Assembly: GCA_934096295.1 (NCBI GenBank) | Contig: CAKOLL010000003.1 | Coordinates: forward strand, 1-64,000 | Source of the DNA: an uncultured Bacilli bacterium | GTDB lineage: Bacteria > Bacillota_I > Bacilli_A > RF39 > UBA660 | Reading direction: 5' to 3' | Length of the DNA stretch: 64,000 nt | In this document: one piece after another, positions 53,120 through 61,458 of the stretch | Position numbering within the stretch: position 1 is the stretch's first letter | Layout of the letters: every line of letters begins with the position of its first letter | The notes under the pieces: generated by a model | Told to the model about the DNA's origin: nothing | What the model saw: only the letters and a program-made list of their open reading frames with translations | The model's database searches: none | Position numbers and translations under genes: made by a program

Positions 53120-53360
53120 TGTTTTTTTCTTTCAACTTTAAAACTTCATTTTCATTTGTTATTCCTAGCTCATCAGCATATTTTTTTACATCTAATACTA
53201 ATTTTGCATTATTAACTATTGCTGTACTAATACCAGTAATAGCTTTTGCTCTTTTTAATTCTTTTTCCAAGGCACCATCTTTTTCTAATTCTTCATCATC
53301 GTTAAGTCTTTCCAATTGTTCAAACAAATAATTGTTAAGAGCATTTAAATTATTATCCAT
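53112..53360 (-). CDS. Hypothetical phage protein
   Basis: 82 residues, helical, with RLNDDEELEKDGALEKELKRAKAITGISTAI (motif read in parts), a pattern recurrent in Firmicute phages. Function unknown. Confidence 0.65.
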   Translation of the reverse strand: MDNNLNALNNYLFEQLERLNDDEELEKDGALEKELKRAKAITGISTAIVNNAKLVLDVKKYADELGITNENEVLKLKEKNNE

Positions 53361-53362
53361 AG

Positions 53363-53524
53363 TTATTTTGTTCCTTTCTTATTATTTAATTTTCTAGTTC
53401 TAGTCTGATTCTCGTTAAGACTATTTAATTCTGATTTTAGATTTATCAATCTTTTCTTTAACTCAAGCATTTCTCTTTTTATAAGATACATTTCATACTT
53501 GATTTCTTTTATTCTGTCTTTCAT
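53363..53524 (-). CDS. 53-residue coiled-coil phage protein
   Basis: ATG at 53524 shares ATGA with the preceding stop and has an AAGGAG SD. Coiled coil (EIKYEMYLIKREMLELKKRL) with a polar tail. Function unknown. Confidence 0.55.
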   Translation of the reverse strand: MKDRIKEIKYEMYLIKREMLELKKRLINLKSELNSLNENQTRTRKLNNKKGTK

Positions 53525-53748
53525 TTGAATAAATCTCCTTGAGAAATATTTTTGCTATACAATTGTTGTTCCAGCTCTCTAATTCTCTTATCTTTTAAAG
53601 CATTCGTTTTACGATAATTTTTTTCTCTTTCTTGAAGCATTATAACTACTTTGTCATACTCTGTTTTCCAATATCTAGCTTTTTCAACTTGTTTCGGATA
53701 ATCAGCCAACTTTTCGGCATTTTCAATTGACATTATTTCTGCTTGCAT
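53521..53748 (-). CDS. Coiled-coil phage protein
   Basis: 75 residues; helical (DKVVIMLQEREKNYRKTNALK) with a GDLFK end. Overlaps the NinB-like gene by 16 nt. Confidence 0.55.
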   Translation of the reverse strand: MQAEIMSIENAEKLADYPKQVEKARYWKTEYDKVVIMLQEREKNYRKTNALKDKRIRELEQQLYSKNISQGDLFK

Positions 53749-54239
53749 TTCTTACACTCCTTTTCGTATTCTTGCATCATTCTCTCAAATTCTAAATCAT
53801 CTAGTGTCGCTATTCCCACATCTTTACATTCCCTTTCAAGTCCTTTTATTAATTGCCAAAATTCCTTTGAATTAAGTTCATGTGTTCTTTTGTAGAAGTA
53901 ATAGCAATCACAAGTATCAGTAGCTTTATACCATTTTGCGTATGGATAAAAGTTCTGCATATCAGCCCCCTTAGGAACCATTACTCCGACTATATTTCCG
54001 TTTTCGTCTTTTGCAATAGTTCCATAAGAAAGATTAATATTTATTTTCATCTCATCATCAGATATAGCATGTCCAATACTTCTATTGTATTTTGCTAACT
54101 CATTAATCAGTTTGTGAAAATACGCATTCGCTTTTAGCCCACGTATTGACTTATATTCTTTTAATTCGTACTCTGTGTCTTGTTCTAGTGTAAATAGCAG
54201 TGTAGCTATTTCTCTAGGCTTACCAATTATATTTTTCAT
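53733..54239 (-). CDS. NinB/Orf-like recombination protein
   Basis: 168 residues. IRGLKANAYFHKLINELA and the C-terminal YFYKRTHELNSKEFWQLIKGLERECKDVGI are close to the phage NinB-like/Orf family pattern of ssDNA-binding recombination mediators. Sits right after SSB and the Erf gene in the recombination module. Confidence 0.6.
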   Translation of the reverse strand: MKNIIGKPREIATLLFTLEQDTEYELKEYKSIRGLKANAYFHKLINELAKYNRSIGHAISDDEMKININLSYGTIAKDENGNIVGVMVPKGADMQNFYPYAKWYKATDTCDCYYFYKRTHELNSKEFWQLIKGLERECKDVGIATLDDLEFERMMQEYEKECKKCKQK

Positions 54240-54241
54240 AA

Positions 54242-54685
54242 TTAAAATGGAAGCTGTGACTCATCAAGAACAAATTCATTGCCAAAATCTGCATAAGGGT
54301 CTGATGCTGGCTCTGGTTGAGATACCGAATTACTTTGTGGTTGTGTTTGAGCTTGTCCAGTTTTATTCTGAGCACTACCCGCAAATTCAAAGTTTTCTAT
54401 AACTACATCAGTTATATATCTCTTAGTACCATCTTGTGCATCATAACTACTATTTTTTATTCTGCCTTGAGCTACTATCATTGCACCTTTTTTGCAATAC
54501 CGATTTATTGTTTCTGCAGTTTTACCAAATGCAACGCAATTAATAAATTCTGTGTCTCTTTCTCCGTCTTTATTTACGAAACTACTTTGACAAGCTAGTG
54601 AAAATCTTGAAAACTCTGTTTGATTTGACATCATTCTTTGCTCTGGTTCTCTTGTAAATCTTCCGCTTAATATTACTTTATTCAT
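54242..54685 (-). CDS. ssb: Single-stranded DNA-binding protein
   Basis: 147 residues. OB fold with NKVILSGRFTREPEQR, FINCVAFGKTAETI and a GAMIVAQGRI strand, Gln/Pro-rich linker and the acidic tip ESQLPF that recruits partner proteins. Confidence 0.93.
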   Translation of the reverse strand: MNKVILSGRFTREPEQRMMSNQTEFSRFSLACQSSFVNKDGERDTEFINCVAFGKTAETINRYCKKGAMIVAQGRIKNSSYDAQDGTKRYITDVVIENFEFAGSAQNKTGQAQTQPQSNSVSQPEPASDPYADFGNEFVLDESQLPF

Positions 54686-54815
54686 TTTCTAATTCCTCCA
54701 TTTTCATTAATTCATAATCTCTATCTTCATCATAGAAATCTTCATCATAATTATTTTCTTCTATTTCTTCAGGTGGGTCTGGGTATAGACCGCCGTAATA
54801 TTCACTTGTATCCAT
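54678..54815 (-). CDS. 45-residue very acidic phage protein
   Basis: ATG at 54815 with an AAGGTGG SD. YYGGLYPDPPEEIEENN followed by an Asp/Glu-rich end. It might be a DNA-mimic or a partner of the neighbouring recombination proteins; only the composition supports this. Confidence 0.5.
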   Translation of the reverse strand: MDTSEYYGGLYPDPPEEIEENNYDEDFYDEDRDYELMKMEELENE

Positions 54816-55667
54816 CTATGCCACCTTTTCAAATTTCATTTCATTAGTTTCTAAAAATTTTCTTAAAGCTACCATCTGACTAGTTCTTCCAGTGATTTTC
54901 AAAGTATATGTAAGCATCTCATCACTTATTTTTTCTTCGACTTTTTTACTAGCCATTTCTTGCATTTTTTCTTCTTTTTGTTCTACAATTACTTTTTGAC
55001 TTTCTTCTTGTTGTGTTTTTAAAAATTCTTCTTTTTTGATAAGCTCCGTATTTTTTGCAATTACTCTACTTAAATCAAAACAATTTAAATAATCATTTTT
55101 CAACTCAACTTCGTATTTACTATGTAATTCTCCAATAGCGATTAAATCGTTTCTTACTCGATTAATTTTATCTTGAATTTCATTAACTAACTTAAATTCG
55201 CCTTTGTCATTAAATGAACCTTTGTTTAACCATTTATCTTCAAATATTTTTTCTAAAGGCAATATATCTTTTAATTCGTTAATATTTTCTTCATAATACT
55301 TAACTATAATTTCTTTTCTATTAGTTTTTTCTTTGTTTTCTACATCTTTTACAACTTCATCAATCTTAGAACTTGCTTCTTTAATCAAATCTGTTGTTTC
55401 TTTTATAGTTGCCTTAAAAATTTCAAAGGGTTCATTAAATTTCTTTTCTAATTCAATTCGTTTATCGTTAAGTGCTTTTGCTGATTTATTTAATAAAGCC
55501 TTATCTGCTTTAGCTACATCAATATTATTTTCATCATAATTGTCTGCACTATAATTTGGTAATACTTCTAAAACTTTCTCTTTTATGTTTCTAGCATTCG
55601 TTTCTAATATTCCCAATTCTTGTTTAGAAACAACTAATTCTAAATCTTTTTCATTTAATTCGTTCAT
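54816..55667 (-). CDS. DUF1351 phage protein
   Basis: 283 residues, long helical with LNDKRIELEKKFNEPFEIFK, and C-terminal LTYTLKITGRTSQMVALRKFLETN. This family accompanies Erf/RecT-type annealing proteins in Firmicute phages and probably helps recombination. Confidence 0.82.
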   Translation of the reverse strand: MNELNEKDLELVVSKQELGILETNARNIKEKVLEVLPNYSADNYDENNIDVAKADKALLNKSAKALNDKRIELEKKFNEPFEIFKATIKETTDLIKEASSKIDEVVKDVENKEKTNRKEIIVKYYEENINELKDILPLEKIFEDKWLNKGSFNDKGEFKLVNEIQDKINRVRNDLIAIGELHSKYEVELKNDYLNCFDLSRVIAKNTELIKKEEFLKTQQEESQKVIVEQKEEKMQEMASKKVEEKISDEMLTYTLKITGRTSQMVALRKFLETNEMKFEKVA

Positions 55668-56297
55668 TTAAAATACCTCTTTCTTTACTTTTTTTTCTTT
55701 TGTTTTCAATTTATTAATTGTTGCTATTAATTGTTTAGGAGACATTTCAGTATCATTTTTTACTCCAAAATATTGATAAATTTCATCTGGGTCAGTGTCA
55801 GTTTCAATTAATAAGTCTTTAAATTCTGCATTAAGTCTCATTAATTGTTGTGAAGAAAAACTTTGTGGTGTTTTTTCTTTATCAGGGTCTTTTAACTCTT
55901 CTGTCGGGATACAAAATACTTGAAATAATGCATATTTAAATGCTATTGCCATAGCCTTATTACTTGCTTTGTCTCCGCTATCCATGCCTTCGCCTATTAC
56001 TGTTGCTTCTACATGACTTCCATCTTCGGCATAAAATGTGTATTTAATTTTACATATTGAATATAACAAGGTGCCACCAGTTGAGGTTTTTCTTTCTTCT
56101 CTAGTCTGCTCTAATACATCAGGTACAACGAACAATTTATATTTTGCAAATATTGGTTGCAATTTGTTCATTACATCATCTATTCCTCTAAATTTATAAT
56201 TTTGCTTTGTATTTTGTTTTGTTTTGCCTATTGCTGGTACTTCTTTCATAATTAAATCTATAGTTTCGAATATATTTCTTTTGTGTTCTTCTTTCAT
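55668..56297 (-). CDS. Erf-family single-strand annealing protein
   Basis: 209 residues. NYKFRGIDDVMNKLQPIF, the beta hairpin LLYSICKIKYTFYAEDGSHVEATV (read in parts) and GDKASNKAMAIAFKYALFQVFCIP are the Erf signature. Anneals ssDNA during phage recombination. Confidence 0.92.
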   Translation of the reverse strand: MKEEHKRNIFETIDLIMKEVPAIGKTKQNTKQNYKFRGIDDVMNKLQPIFAKYKLFVVPDVLEQTREERKTSTGGTLLYSICKIKYTFYAEDGSHVEATVIGEGMDSGDKASNKAMAIAFKYALFQVFCIPTEELKDPDKEKTPQSFSSQQLMRLNAEFKDLLIETDTDPDEIYQYFGVKNDTEMSPKQLIATINKLKTKEKKVKKEVF

Positions 56298-56298
56298 A

Positions 56299-56742
56299 TT
56301 ATCCTTCCTTTACTGCTTTTATAATTTTGCTAGTTTTAGTACCACTTTTTATTCCAAGCTTTTGTGTTGTAGCTTTTGTAGCTCTTATTCTTGTAGGGAC
56401 TTGTTTCTTTAATTCTTCAATTTTCTCTTTAAGCTTGTCCTTATCTTTTTCAGAAATACTTACTAGCTTATCAACTACCTCAAATAGTTTTTCTATAAAC
56501 TCATTTTTACTAGCTAATTCAGTTTCTAAAGTAGCTATTCTCTTACCTAAAGTTTCTATTCTCTTATCAGCTGATTCTGATTTTTCAAGATGTTTATACT
56601 TAAAATTTAATCTTGTGTTTATGTTTTTTTCTGTTTCAAGCATATAATTTATTGCATTTTCTTTTACTTCAAGTATTGATTTTTCCATTTCAACCATTAA
56701 AGCTTGCATACTTTTTTCTTTGTTTTTTTTAAATATCTTCAT
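56299..56742 (-). CDS. Coiled-coil phage protein
   Basis: 147 residues with a long coiled coil (RIETLGKRIATLETELASKN) and a basic C-terminus (TRIRATKATTQKLG). Possibly nucleic-acid-associated. No family. Confidence 0.6.
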   Translation of the reverse strand: MKIFKKNKEKSMQALMVEMEKSILEVKENAINYMLETEKNINTRLNFKYKHLEKSESADKRIETLGKRIATLETELASKNEFIEKLFEVVDKLVSISEKDKDKLKEKIEELKKQVPTRIRATKATTQKLGIKSGTKTSKIIKAVKEG

Positions 56743-57073
56743 TTTTAAAATCCTTTCTAATTTTAAATAACGCTACCTTAACCCCTGTGTATTGACAAAT
56801 CTTTTTACCACAAGTTTCAACTTTTCCTGCGTATAACATTTCTGTTAATCTAGGACTTGTAAAATTTCTTTCACTTGTAGGTATCCATCCTCGTCTACAC
56901 ATTTCTACTGCTATTTCTTTTGCAGTAAGACTACCTTTCTCTTCTAAGATTTCAAGTATTTGTGAATATCTCTTCTTTTTATCAACCTTTTCATTAGATT
57001 CTCCCCTGGTATCGTATGTTGTGACTATACCGGGCTTGTCCGGTTCGTAGTCATAAATTGTCATTTGTTTCAT
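56729..57073 (-). CDS. Winged-helix phage protein
   Basis: 114 residues. KKRYSQILEILEEKGSLTAKEIAVEMCRRG and FTSPRLTEMLYAGKVE form a wHTH. Probably regulates or helps load replication proteins; overlaps the DnaD-like gene by 4 nt. Confidence 0.65.
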   Translation of the reverse strand: MKQMTIYDYEPDKPGIVTTYDTRGESNEKVDKKKRYSQILEILEEKGSLTAKEIAVEMCRRGWIPTSERNFTSPRLTEMLYAGKVETCGKKICQYTGVKVALFKIRKDFKNEDI

Positions 57074-57450
57074 GTTAGCTCCATTTCTTTTATTCTTTTT
57101 TCAGCTTCTTCTTTACTATCACAGAATTGATAATAAAATTTTTTTACAAAATCTATATCCGCTTTAGTTAGTTTTTCAGGTTTAATATTTTTGTTCATCC
57201 AATCAGGAATTATTTGAAAATCTCCATAATACTTTTTTGATAAAGCATCTTGCAAATATCTTAAAGAATTACTGTTCTGCTTTTTGCAATATTGAATAGC
57301 TTTTAATATTTCCTCGCTTTTGTATGTTTCTGAAATTTCTTTAAGAATTTCATAGTCTACTGGAACCAAATTACTTCGATAATTAGTTTCTATATAACTA
57401 ATTAGTTTTTCTAAATTCACGCACGCACGCGTTTCCGTTCCGTTCTCCAT
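57070..57450 (-). CDS. DnaD-like C-terminal part of the replication initiation protein
   Basis: 126 residues. VDYEILKEISETYKSEEILKAIQYCKKQN and LRYLQDAL match the DnaD-type helical domain. In related phages this domain is joined to an N-terminal DUF6291 domain, here a separate gene upstream. Start ATG follows a GGAATAGGAG purine run. Confidence 0.65.
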   Translation of the reverse strand: MENGTETRACVNLEKLISYIETNYRSNLVPVDYEILKEISETYKSEEILKAIQYCKKQNSNSLRYLQDALSKKYYGDFQIIPDWMNKNIKPEKLTKADIDFVKKFYYQFCDSKEEAEKRIKEMELT

Positions 57451-57529
57451 TCTCCTATTCCTTTTCCTATTCCTTATCCTTAGAGGGGCTGGCTTTATTT
57501 TGGCTGTCAGCCAATTTTAAGCCAAGCTC

Positions 57530-57763
57530 TTATTTGGGTATATTTTTTTTACCATTTAGATATTGCTTATAGCTATTATCTAAAGTTGGCTTTATTAATA
57601 TCCAAAAAGTAGCTAAATCTCCAGTAAAATCAGGGTTAAAATCATCTTCAAAGGAATACTTAATTATTGCTTCATACATTTTCGCTCGATACTTTTTGGG
57701 CATTCTTTCGATTGCTTCATAGTAGCTACGCATGAAATTAAATGCTTTTCTTTCACTCTTCAT
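57530..57763 (-). CDS. DUF6291-like N-terminal part of the replication initiation protein
   Basis: 77 residues. SERKAFNFMRSYYEAIERMPKKYRAKMYEAI is the DUF6291 signature, ending NSYKQYLNGKKNIPK. The following 80 nt contain stops in every frame amid an AAGGATAAGGAATAGGAAAAGG-type linker, suggesting the original fused gene has split. Confidence 0.65.
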   Translation of the reverse strand: MKSERKAFNFMRSYYEAIERMPKKYRAKMYEAIIKYSFEDDFNPDFTGDLATFWILIKPTLDNSYKQYLNGKKNIPK

Positions 57764-57833
57764 TAGCTCTCCTTTTTTGACATTTTTTAAAATTTTTGTT
57801 ATAATTTAGTAGTTAAATTTATTTAAAATTTAA

Positions 57834-58001
57834 TCATTTTTGCACTAATTCCGTTTGAAAAGTGGTTGGATTAGTGCTTTTTTCTTGCTCAAAATTTGTT
57901 ACTAGAAAAGTCATTATTGCTACTACTACTAAGAAAAATATTGCTCCAGCGCGTTCACTAAAATAATCTTTTACTTCTTTTCTTAACCTAATTTTTTTCA
58001 T
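57834..58001 (-). CDS. 55-residue membrane protein
   Basis: ATG at 58001 with an AAAGGAG SD; basic start, one membrane helix (AIFFLVVVAIMTFLV), polar tail. It contains a GCACTAAT/ATTAGTGC inverted repeat (57841-57876). Function unknown. Confidence 0.55.
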   Translation of the reverse strand: MKKIRLRKEVKDYFSERAGAIFFLVVVAIMTFLVTNFEQEKSTNPTTFQTELVQK

Positions 58002-58015
58002 GCTATTTCTCCTTT

Positions 58016-58267
58016 CTATTTACTCACTTTTTTTAGGTAATTAATGTTGATATTAAAGTAATCAACAACTTTATCCATTGGTACTAAATTTGGTGGTAGT
58101 TTATATCCAGAATTTAATACCTGCTCCTCAATTGCTTGAAATATTTCTTGAGCTGTTCTTTCCCCAACACATGCAATTTTCATAATCACATCTTTAGTTG
58201 CCCATTGAGAATTAACAACATCTAATATTTCTTGTGCAGTTAGAGGAGATGAATATTTTTTTCTCAT
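58016..58267 (-). CDS. Small DNA-binding early protein
   Basis: 83 residues with two helix-turn-helix-like parts (LTAQEILDVVNSQWATKDVIMKI; TAQEIFQAIEEQV). Second gene after cro; perhaps an antirepressor- or excisionase-like regulator. The 160 nt before it (58268-58430) hold no convincing gene. Confidence 0.6.
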   Translation of the reverse strand: MRKKYSSPLTAQEILDVVNSQWATKDVIMKIACVGERTAQEIFQAIEEQVLNSGYKLPPNLVPMDKVVDYFNININYLKKVSK

Positions 58268-58430
58268 TTAGTTTTCCCTCCTTTTTCGAGATTGTGTTTT
58301 TTTTAGCAATTGCAGTTGCTTTTATTTGATTTTTCATTTTTCCAATACTTATCCCATTCTTTTTAAGAATAATAAACTTTACTTTTCATCAATTACATTT
58401 CTTTTTACCTTTTCTGCTTTTTAGCATAAT

Positions 58431-58640
58431 TTAATCTTTAAAAAAAATGTTAAATGGCACTTTGTAATAATTTAGTATTCTTTCTAGTACATCTAATTGC
58501 ATTGAACAATTATTGTTTTCATATCTGCTCAAAGTATCTTTTCCAATACCGATTTCCTTAGATGCTTCTTCTAAAGTAACATTTTTGCCCGCTCTTAATT
58601 TTCTTAATCCTCTAGCGGTAAATTGTCTAATATTTTCCAC
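58431..58640 (-). CDS. Cro-like XRE repressor
   Basis: 69 residues, a complete HTH_3 domain (LRKLRAGKNVTLEEASKEIGIGKDTLSRYE). First gene of the lytic operon, divergent from the CI-like gene. Confidence 0.85.
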   Translation of the reverse strand: MENIRQFTARGLRKLRAGKNVTLEEASKEIGIGKDTLSRYENNNCSMQLDVLERILNYYKVPFNIFFKD

Positions 58641-58662
58641 GTTTTACCTCCTATCTACCAAA

Positions 58663-58691
58663 AGTATACTATGCTTTTACGCATAAGTCAA
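58663..58691 (-). promoter_or_regulatory. Early lytic promoter (PR) with operator in its spacer
   Basis: TTGACT (58691-58686) and TATACT (58668-58663), 17-nt spacer. The spacer is filled by the palindrome TATGC-N6-GCATA (58670-58685), so a bound repressor would block polymerase. Confidence 0.75.
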
Positions 58692-58694
58692 TAC

Positions 58695-58749
58695 TTTTTA
58701 TGCAAAAAAACATAAAAAAGTTGTATTTATAATGATTTTATGCTATAAT
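58695..58749 (+). promoter_or_regulatory. Repressor promoter (PRM) and second operator
   Basis: TTGTAT (58721-58726) and TATAAT (58744-58749), 17-nt spacer. A second palindrome TTTTTATG-N8-CATAAAAA (58695-58718) lies just upstream, and a TTTATGC half site (about 58737-58743) abuts the -10 box. Confidence 0.7.
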
Positions 58750-58772
58750 TTGTGTGGAGGGAGGAAATAAAC

Positions 58773-59117
58773 ATGGGAAATTATTTTGCATCCAATTTAA
58801 AATTTTTGAGAACACAAAAAGGAATATCTCAAAATAAACTTGCTGAATATGCACATGTAAATCAAACCACTATTAATAGATGGGAGTCAAGAGAAATGTC
58901 ACCAAGCATAGATAACGTGAATGATGTCGCAAATGTGTTATGTGTTTCGGTGGCTGACCTACTGGGCAAAGATTTAACATCTGGAAATCGATTTGACAAA
59001 TTAGACATTCTATTTAATAAATCAAAAGAAATATTAAGTGAGGATGATAAACAGACAATAGAATTTATAATGAAGAAAACTATTGATAATTACGAAAAGA
59101 ATAAAAACAATAATTAA
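58773..59117 (+). CDS. CI-like XRE repressor
   Basis: 114 residues from the ATG at 58773 (GGAGGGAGG SD). N-terminal HTH (LRTQKGISQNKLAEYAHVNQTTINRWE), C-terminal dimerisation helix region with no LexA-type protease. Control of lysogeny thus probably relies on the ImmA-type peptidase next to it. Confidence 0.85.
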   Translation: MGNYFASNLKFLRTQKGISQNKLAEYAHVNQTTINRWESREMSPSIDNVNDVANVLCVSVADLLGKDLTSGNRFDKLDILFNKSKEILSEDDKQTIEFIMKKTIDNYEKNKNNN

Positions 59118-59156
59118 AGTATGCTAGTATAGGTACTTAATGGGAAGGTATTAAGT

Positions 59157-59468
59157 ATGAATATTAAGAATTTAATTAAGGGGGAAATATTACAAAATGA
59201 TTTATTAAATTATTATAATGCCAGTATCATATATGAAGAATTACCCTACCGTATAAACGGTTTTGTGTTTAACTACGATGGTGTAAATTTTATAATAATT
59301 AACAATAATATATCATTTTACAAAAAGAAAACTACTGTTTTACATGAATTAGCTCATATTGAACTAAATCAACTAGAACAAGTTAATAACGATTTATTTG
59401 CTTTTAACATAGATAAATATGAGGATGAGGCAAATGAATATATTAATATTTTATTGAAGGAGGTATAA
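59157..59468 (+). CDS. ImmA/IrrE-type metallopeptidase
   Basis: 103 residues, compact member of the family. Zinc motif HELAH (His63, Glu64, His67). Such peptidases cleave XRE repressors on DNA damage or other signals, so it likely triggers induction. AAGG SD. Confidence 0.85.
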   Translation: MNIKNLIKGEILQNDLLNYYNASIIYEELPYRINGFVFNYDGVNFIIINNNISFYKKKTTVLHELAHIELNQLEQVNNDLFAFNIDKYEDEANEYINILLKEV

Positions 59469-59470
59469 AA

Positions 59471-60061
59471 TTGAAATATACGAACAATTCTCTAAATAAA
59501 GATGAAAAAATATTATGTCAAGCGATTTTAAATCCAATAATAAGAATACCATATTTTATTGTTACCATTTGTTGGTGGATTTATATTTTTAACGCAAAGG
59601 CATCAGACTTTTTTTTCATTAATCTATTAATGTTAGCAATTGGTATTGTTTTAATTAAAGATTGTTTTAAAACATGTATCATGCTTGACACCACAGAATT
59701 ATGTATCACTAATAAAAGAATTATTGGTAAACATGGTTGGCTTAATACAAGCACATTGGATGCACCACTTAATAAAATAAACGATATAATAATCAAACAA
59801 AACATAACAGGCAAAATATTCAAATTTTCAAATGTTATAATTAGTACATCTTCGAGTAAATATAATTTTCATTATATAAAGAATGCAGAAAGTTTTAAAA
59901 ACGAATTTAATTATATTATCTTCAATACAAATAAAGAAATGACAGAATATTCTAATGAAGATAAATATGACAAACTTTCGAAAATAAAAAAATTATTGGA
60001 TGAAAATATAATAACAGAAGAAGAATTTAAAATAGAAAAAGAAAAAATTTTAAAACAATAA
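59471..60061 (+). CDS. Membrane PH-domain protein with C-terminal SHOCT
   Basis: 196 residues, TTG start with an AAGGAGG SD. Two membrane helices (about 26-40 and 47-62), a bacterial PH domain (TNKRIIGKHGWLNTSTLDAPLNKINDI) and SHOCT (YDKLSKIKKLLDENIITEEEF). Cotranscribed with the repressor, so expressed in the lysogen; superinfection exclusion is a reasonable guess. Confidence 0.75.
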   Translation: MKYTNNSLNKDEKILCQAILNPIIRIPYFIVTICWWIYIFNAKASDFFFINLLMLAIGIVLIKDCFKTCIMLDTTELCITNKRIIGKHGWLNTSTLDAPLNKINDIIIKQNITGKIFKFSNVIISTSSSKYNFHYIKNAESFKNEFNYIIFNTNKEMTEYSNEDKYDKLSKIKKLLDENIITEEEFKIEKEKILKQ

Positions 60062-60204
60062 AAAAATCCCCCACTCTCTGCAAAGAGTAAGGGTACGGAG
60101 CATAGAACTCCTAAGAAAAAACCACAATCTCGAAATTAGGATTTTTCTATGTCTCTTATTATAACAAAAATAATAATAAAAGTAAATAATAGGAGGTGGC
60201 AAAA

Positions 60205-61332
60205 ATGCCAGTTTATCAAAAAAAAGGCAAAAATGGAAAAGTAATTAAGGATACGAAAGGAAATAGTTGGTATTACAGATGTTATTATACTGATATGTGT
60301 GGTAAAAGGAAACAGACAAAAAGTAGACTTTATCCTACTAAAAGTATAGCATCAGATGAAGAACATGACTTCTTAAGAAAAATTAAAACAACAGACAAAA
60401 TAGATTTAAATATCTATTTTAAACATGTATGTGATGAATGGTTAGATTTCAAAAAAAACAAAATAAAAATAACAACATATTACTGTGTAGAAAAAGCAGT
60501 AAAAAAATATATTTATAATTATTTTTCCAATTTTAAATTGCACGACATAAAAATTCACAATTTACAAGAATGGAAAAATAGTTTAATAAAAAGTGGTTTA
60601 AGCATATCAAGAACCAATGCAATAATTACATTTTTTAAAGAGATTTTAACATATTCTAATGTATATTATAGTTTTGACATAAAAGTTGTTAATTATTTAG
60701 TAAAAATAAGAGATGATTCTCCTACTGAAAGTAACACACTAAAAATTAATTATTGGACATATAAAGAATATAATCAGTTTATTACGAATGTAGATGATAA
60801 TTATTATAGTCTTATTTTTAAATTTTTGTACTATACTGGAGTTCGTTTAGGAGAATTAAGGGCTTTAAATTGGAATGATATAAACTTTGACAAAAAAACA
60901 TTAAACATAACAAAATCAATGAGTAAAGACTCATTTCAAAAAGGGTCAATTATCGTAAGCCCTAAAACAAAAAACTCTATAAGAACTTTGGATTTAAGCG
61001 ATAATCTAATGAATGAACTATTAGAACACAAGAAAGAACAACAAAAAATATATGGTTTCAATGATAATTGGTATGTTTTTGGCGGTTTTCAATATTTAGC
61101 AATAACTACACTACGTAACAAACTAGACAACTATATAAAAATTGCAAATGTAAAAAGAATTACCATTCATGGATTTAGACATAGTCATGTAAGTTTATTA
61201 ATTGATATAGGATGCGACTTTAAAGATGTAGCAGAGCGAATTGGTGATACAATTAAAATGGTTCAAGATACATATTATCATATGTTTCCAGAAAGAAAAA
61301 GAATAATAATAGAAAGGTTAAATAATTTATAA
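60205..61332 (+). CDS. Tyrosine recombinase (phage integrase)
   Basis: 375 residues from the ATG at 60205 (AGGAGG SD; GTG at 60196 is an alternative). N-terminal arm-binding domain, SAM-like core-binding domain (100-160), catalytic residues Arg214 (TGVRLGEL), HxxR His322/Arg325 (IHGFRHSH) and Tyr357 (DTYYHMF). The usual GH box reads GD, as in many Firmicute integrases. Lies 126 nt from attR. Confidence 0.95.
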   Translation: MPVYQKKGKNGKVIKDTKGNSWYYRCYYTDMCGKRKQTKSRLYPTKSIASDEEHDFLRKIKTTDKIDLNIYFKHVCDEWLDFKKNKIKITTYYCVEKAVKKYIYNYFSNFKLHDIKIHNLQEWKNSLIKSGLSISRTNAIITFFKEILTYSNVYYSFDIKVVNYLVKIRDDSPTESNTLKINYWTYKEYNQFITNVDDNYYSLIFKFLYYTGVRLGELRALNWNDINFDKKTLNITKSMSKDSFQKGSIIVSPKTKNSIRTLDLSDNLMNELLEHKKEQQKIYGFNDNWYVFGGFQYLAITTLRNKLDNYIKIANVKRITIHGFRHSHVSLLIDIGCDFKDVAERIGDTIKMVQDTYYHMFPERKRIIIERLNNL

Positions 61333-61337
61333 AAATC

Positions 61338-61356
61338 AGGTCTTATTTAGGTCTTA
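61338..61356 (+). repeat. Integrase arm-type repeat, right
   Basis: Identical 19 bases to 25500-25518 (AGGTCTTATTT then AGGTCTTA), just after the integrase stop and 103 nt before the attR core. Confidence 0.6.
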
Positions 61357-61458
61357 AAACAAAATTTTTTATGAAAAACTATACAATATTATTATATTAA
61401 TATTGTCATATATACGGGCTTTTTCAATGATATAAGAAGTAATAATTATATAAAAATA

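Noticed and set aside
57841..57876. GCACTAAT/ATTAGTGC hairpin with a plus-strand T run
   Set aside because: There is no plus-strand transcription unit upstream, and it lies within the coding sequence of the small membrane protein.
58268..58430. 41-codon minus-strand frame upstream of the small DNA-binding gene
   Set aside because: Weak SD, overlaps the good SD and start of the next gene, and its end is out-of-frame reading of that gene.
58284..60140. 13-bp inverted repeat (CACAATCTCGAAA) on either side of the lysogeny module
   Set aside because: Short enough to occur by chance in AT-rich DNA, no recombinase recognises it in any visible way, and flanking sequence does not extend the match.
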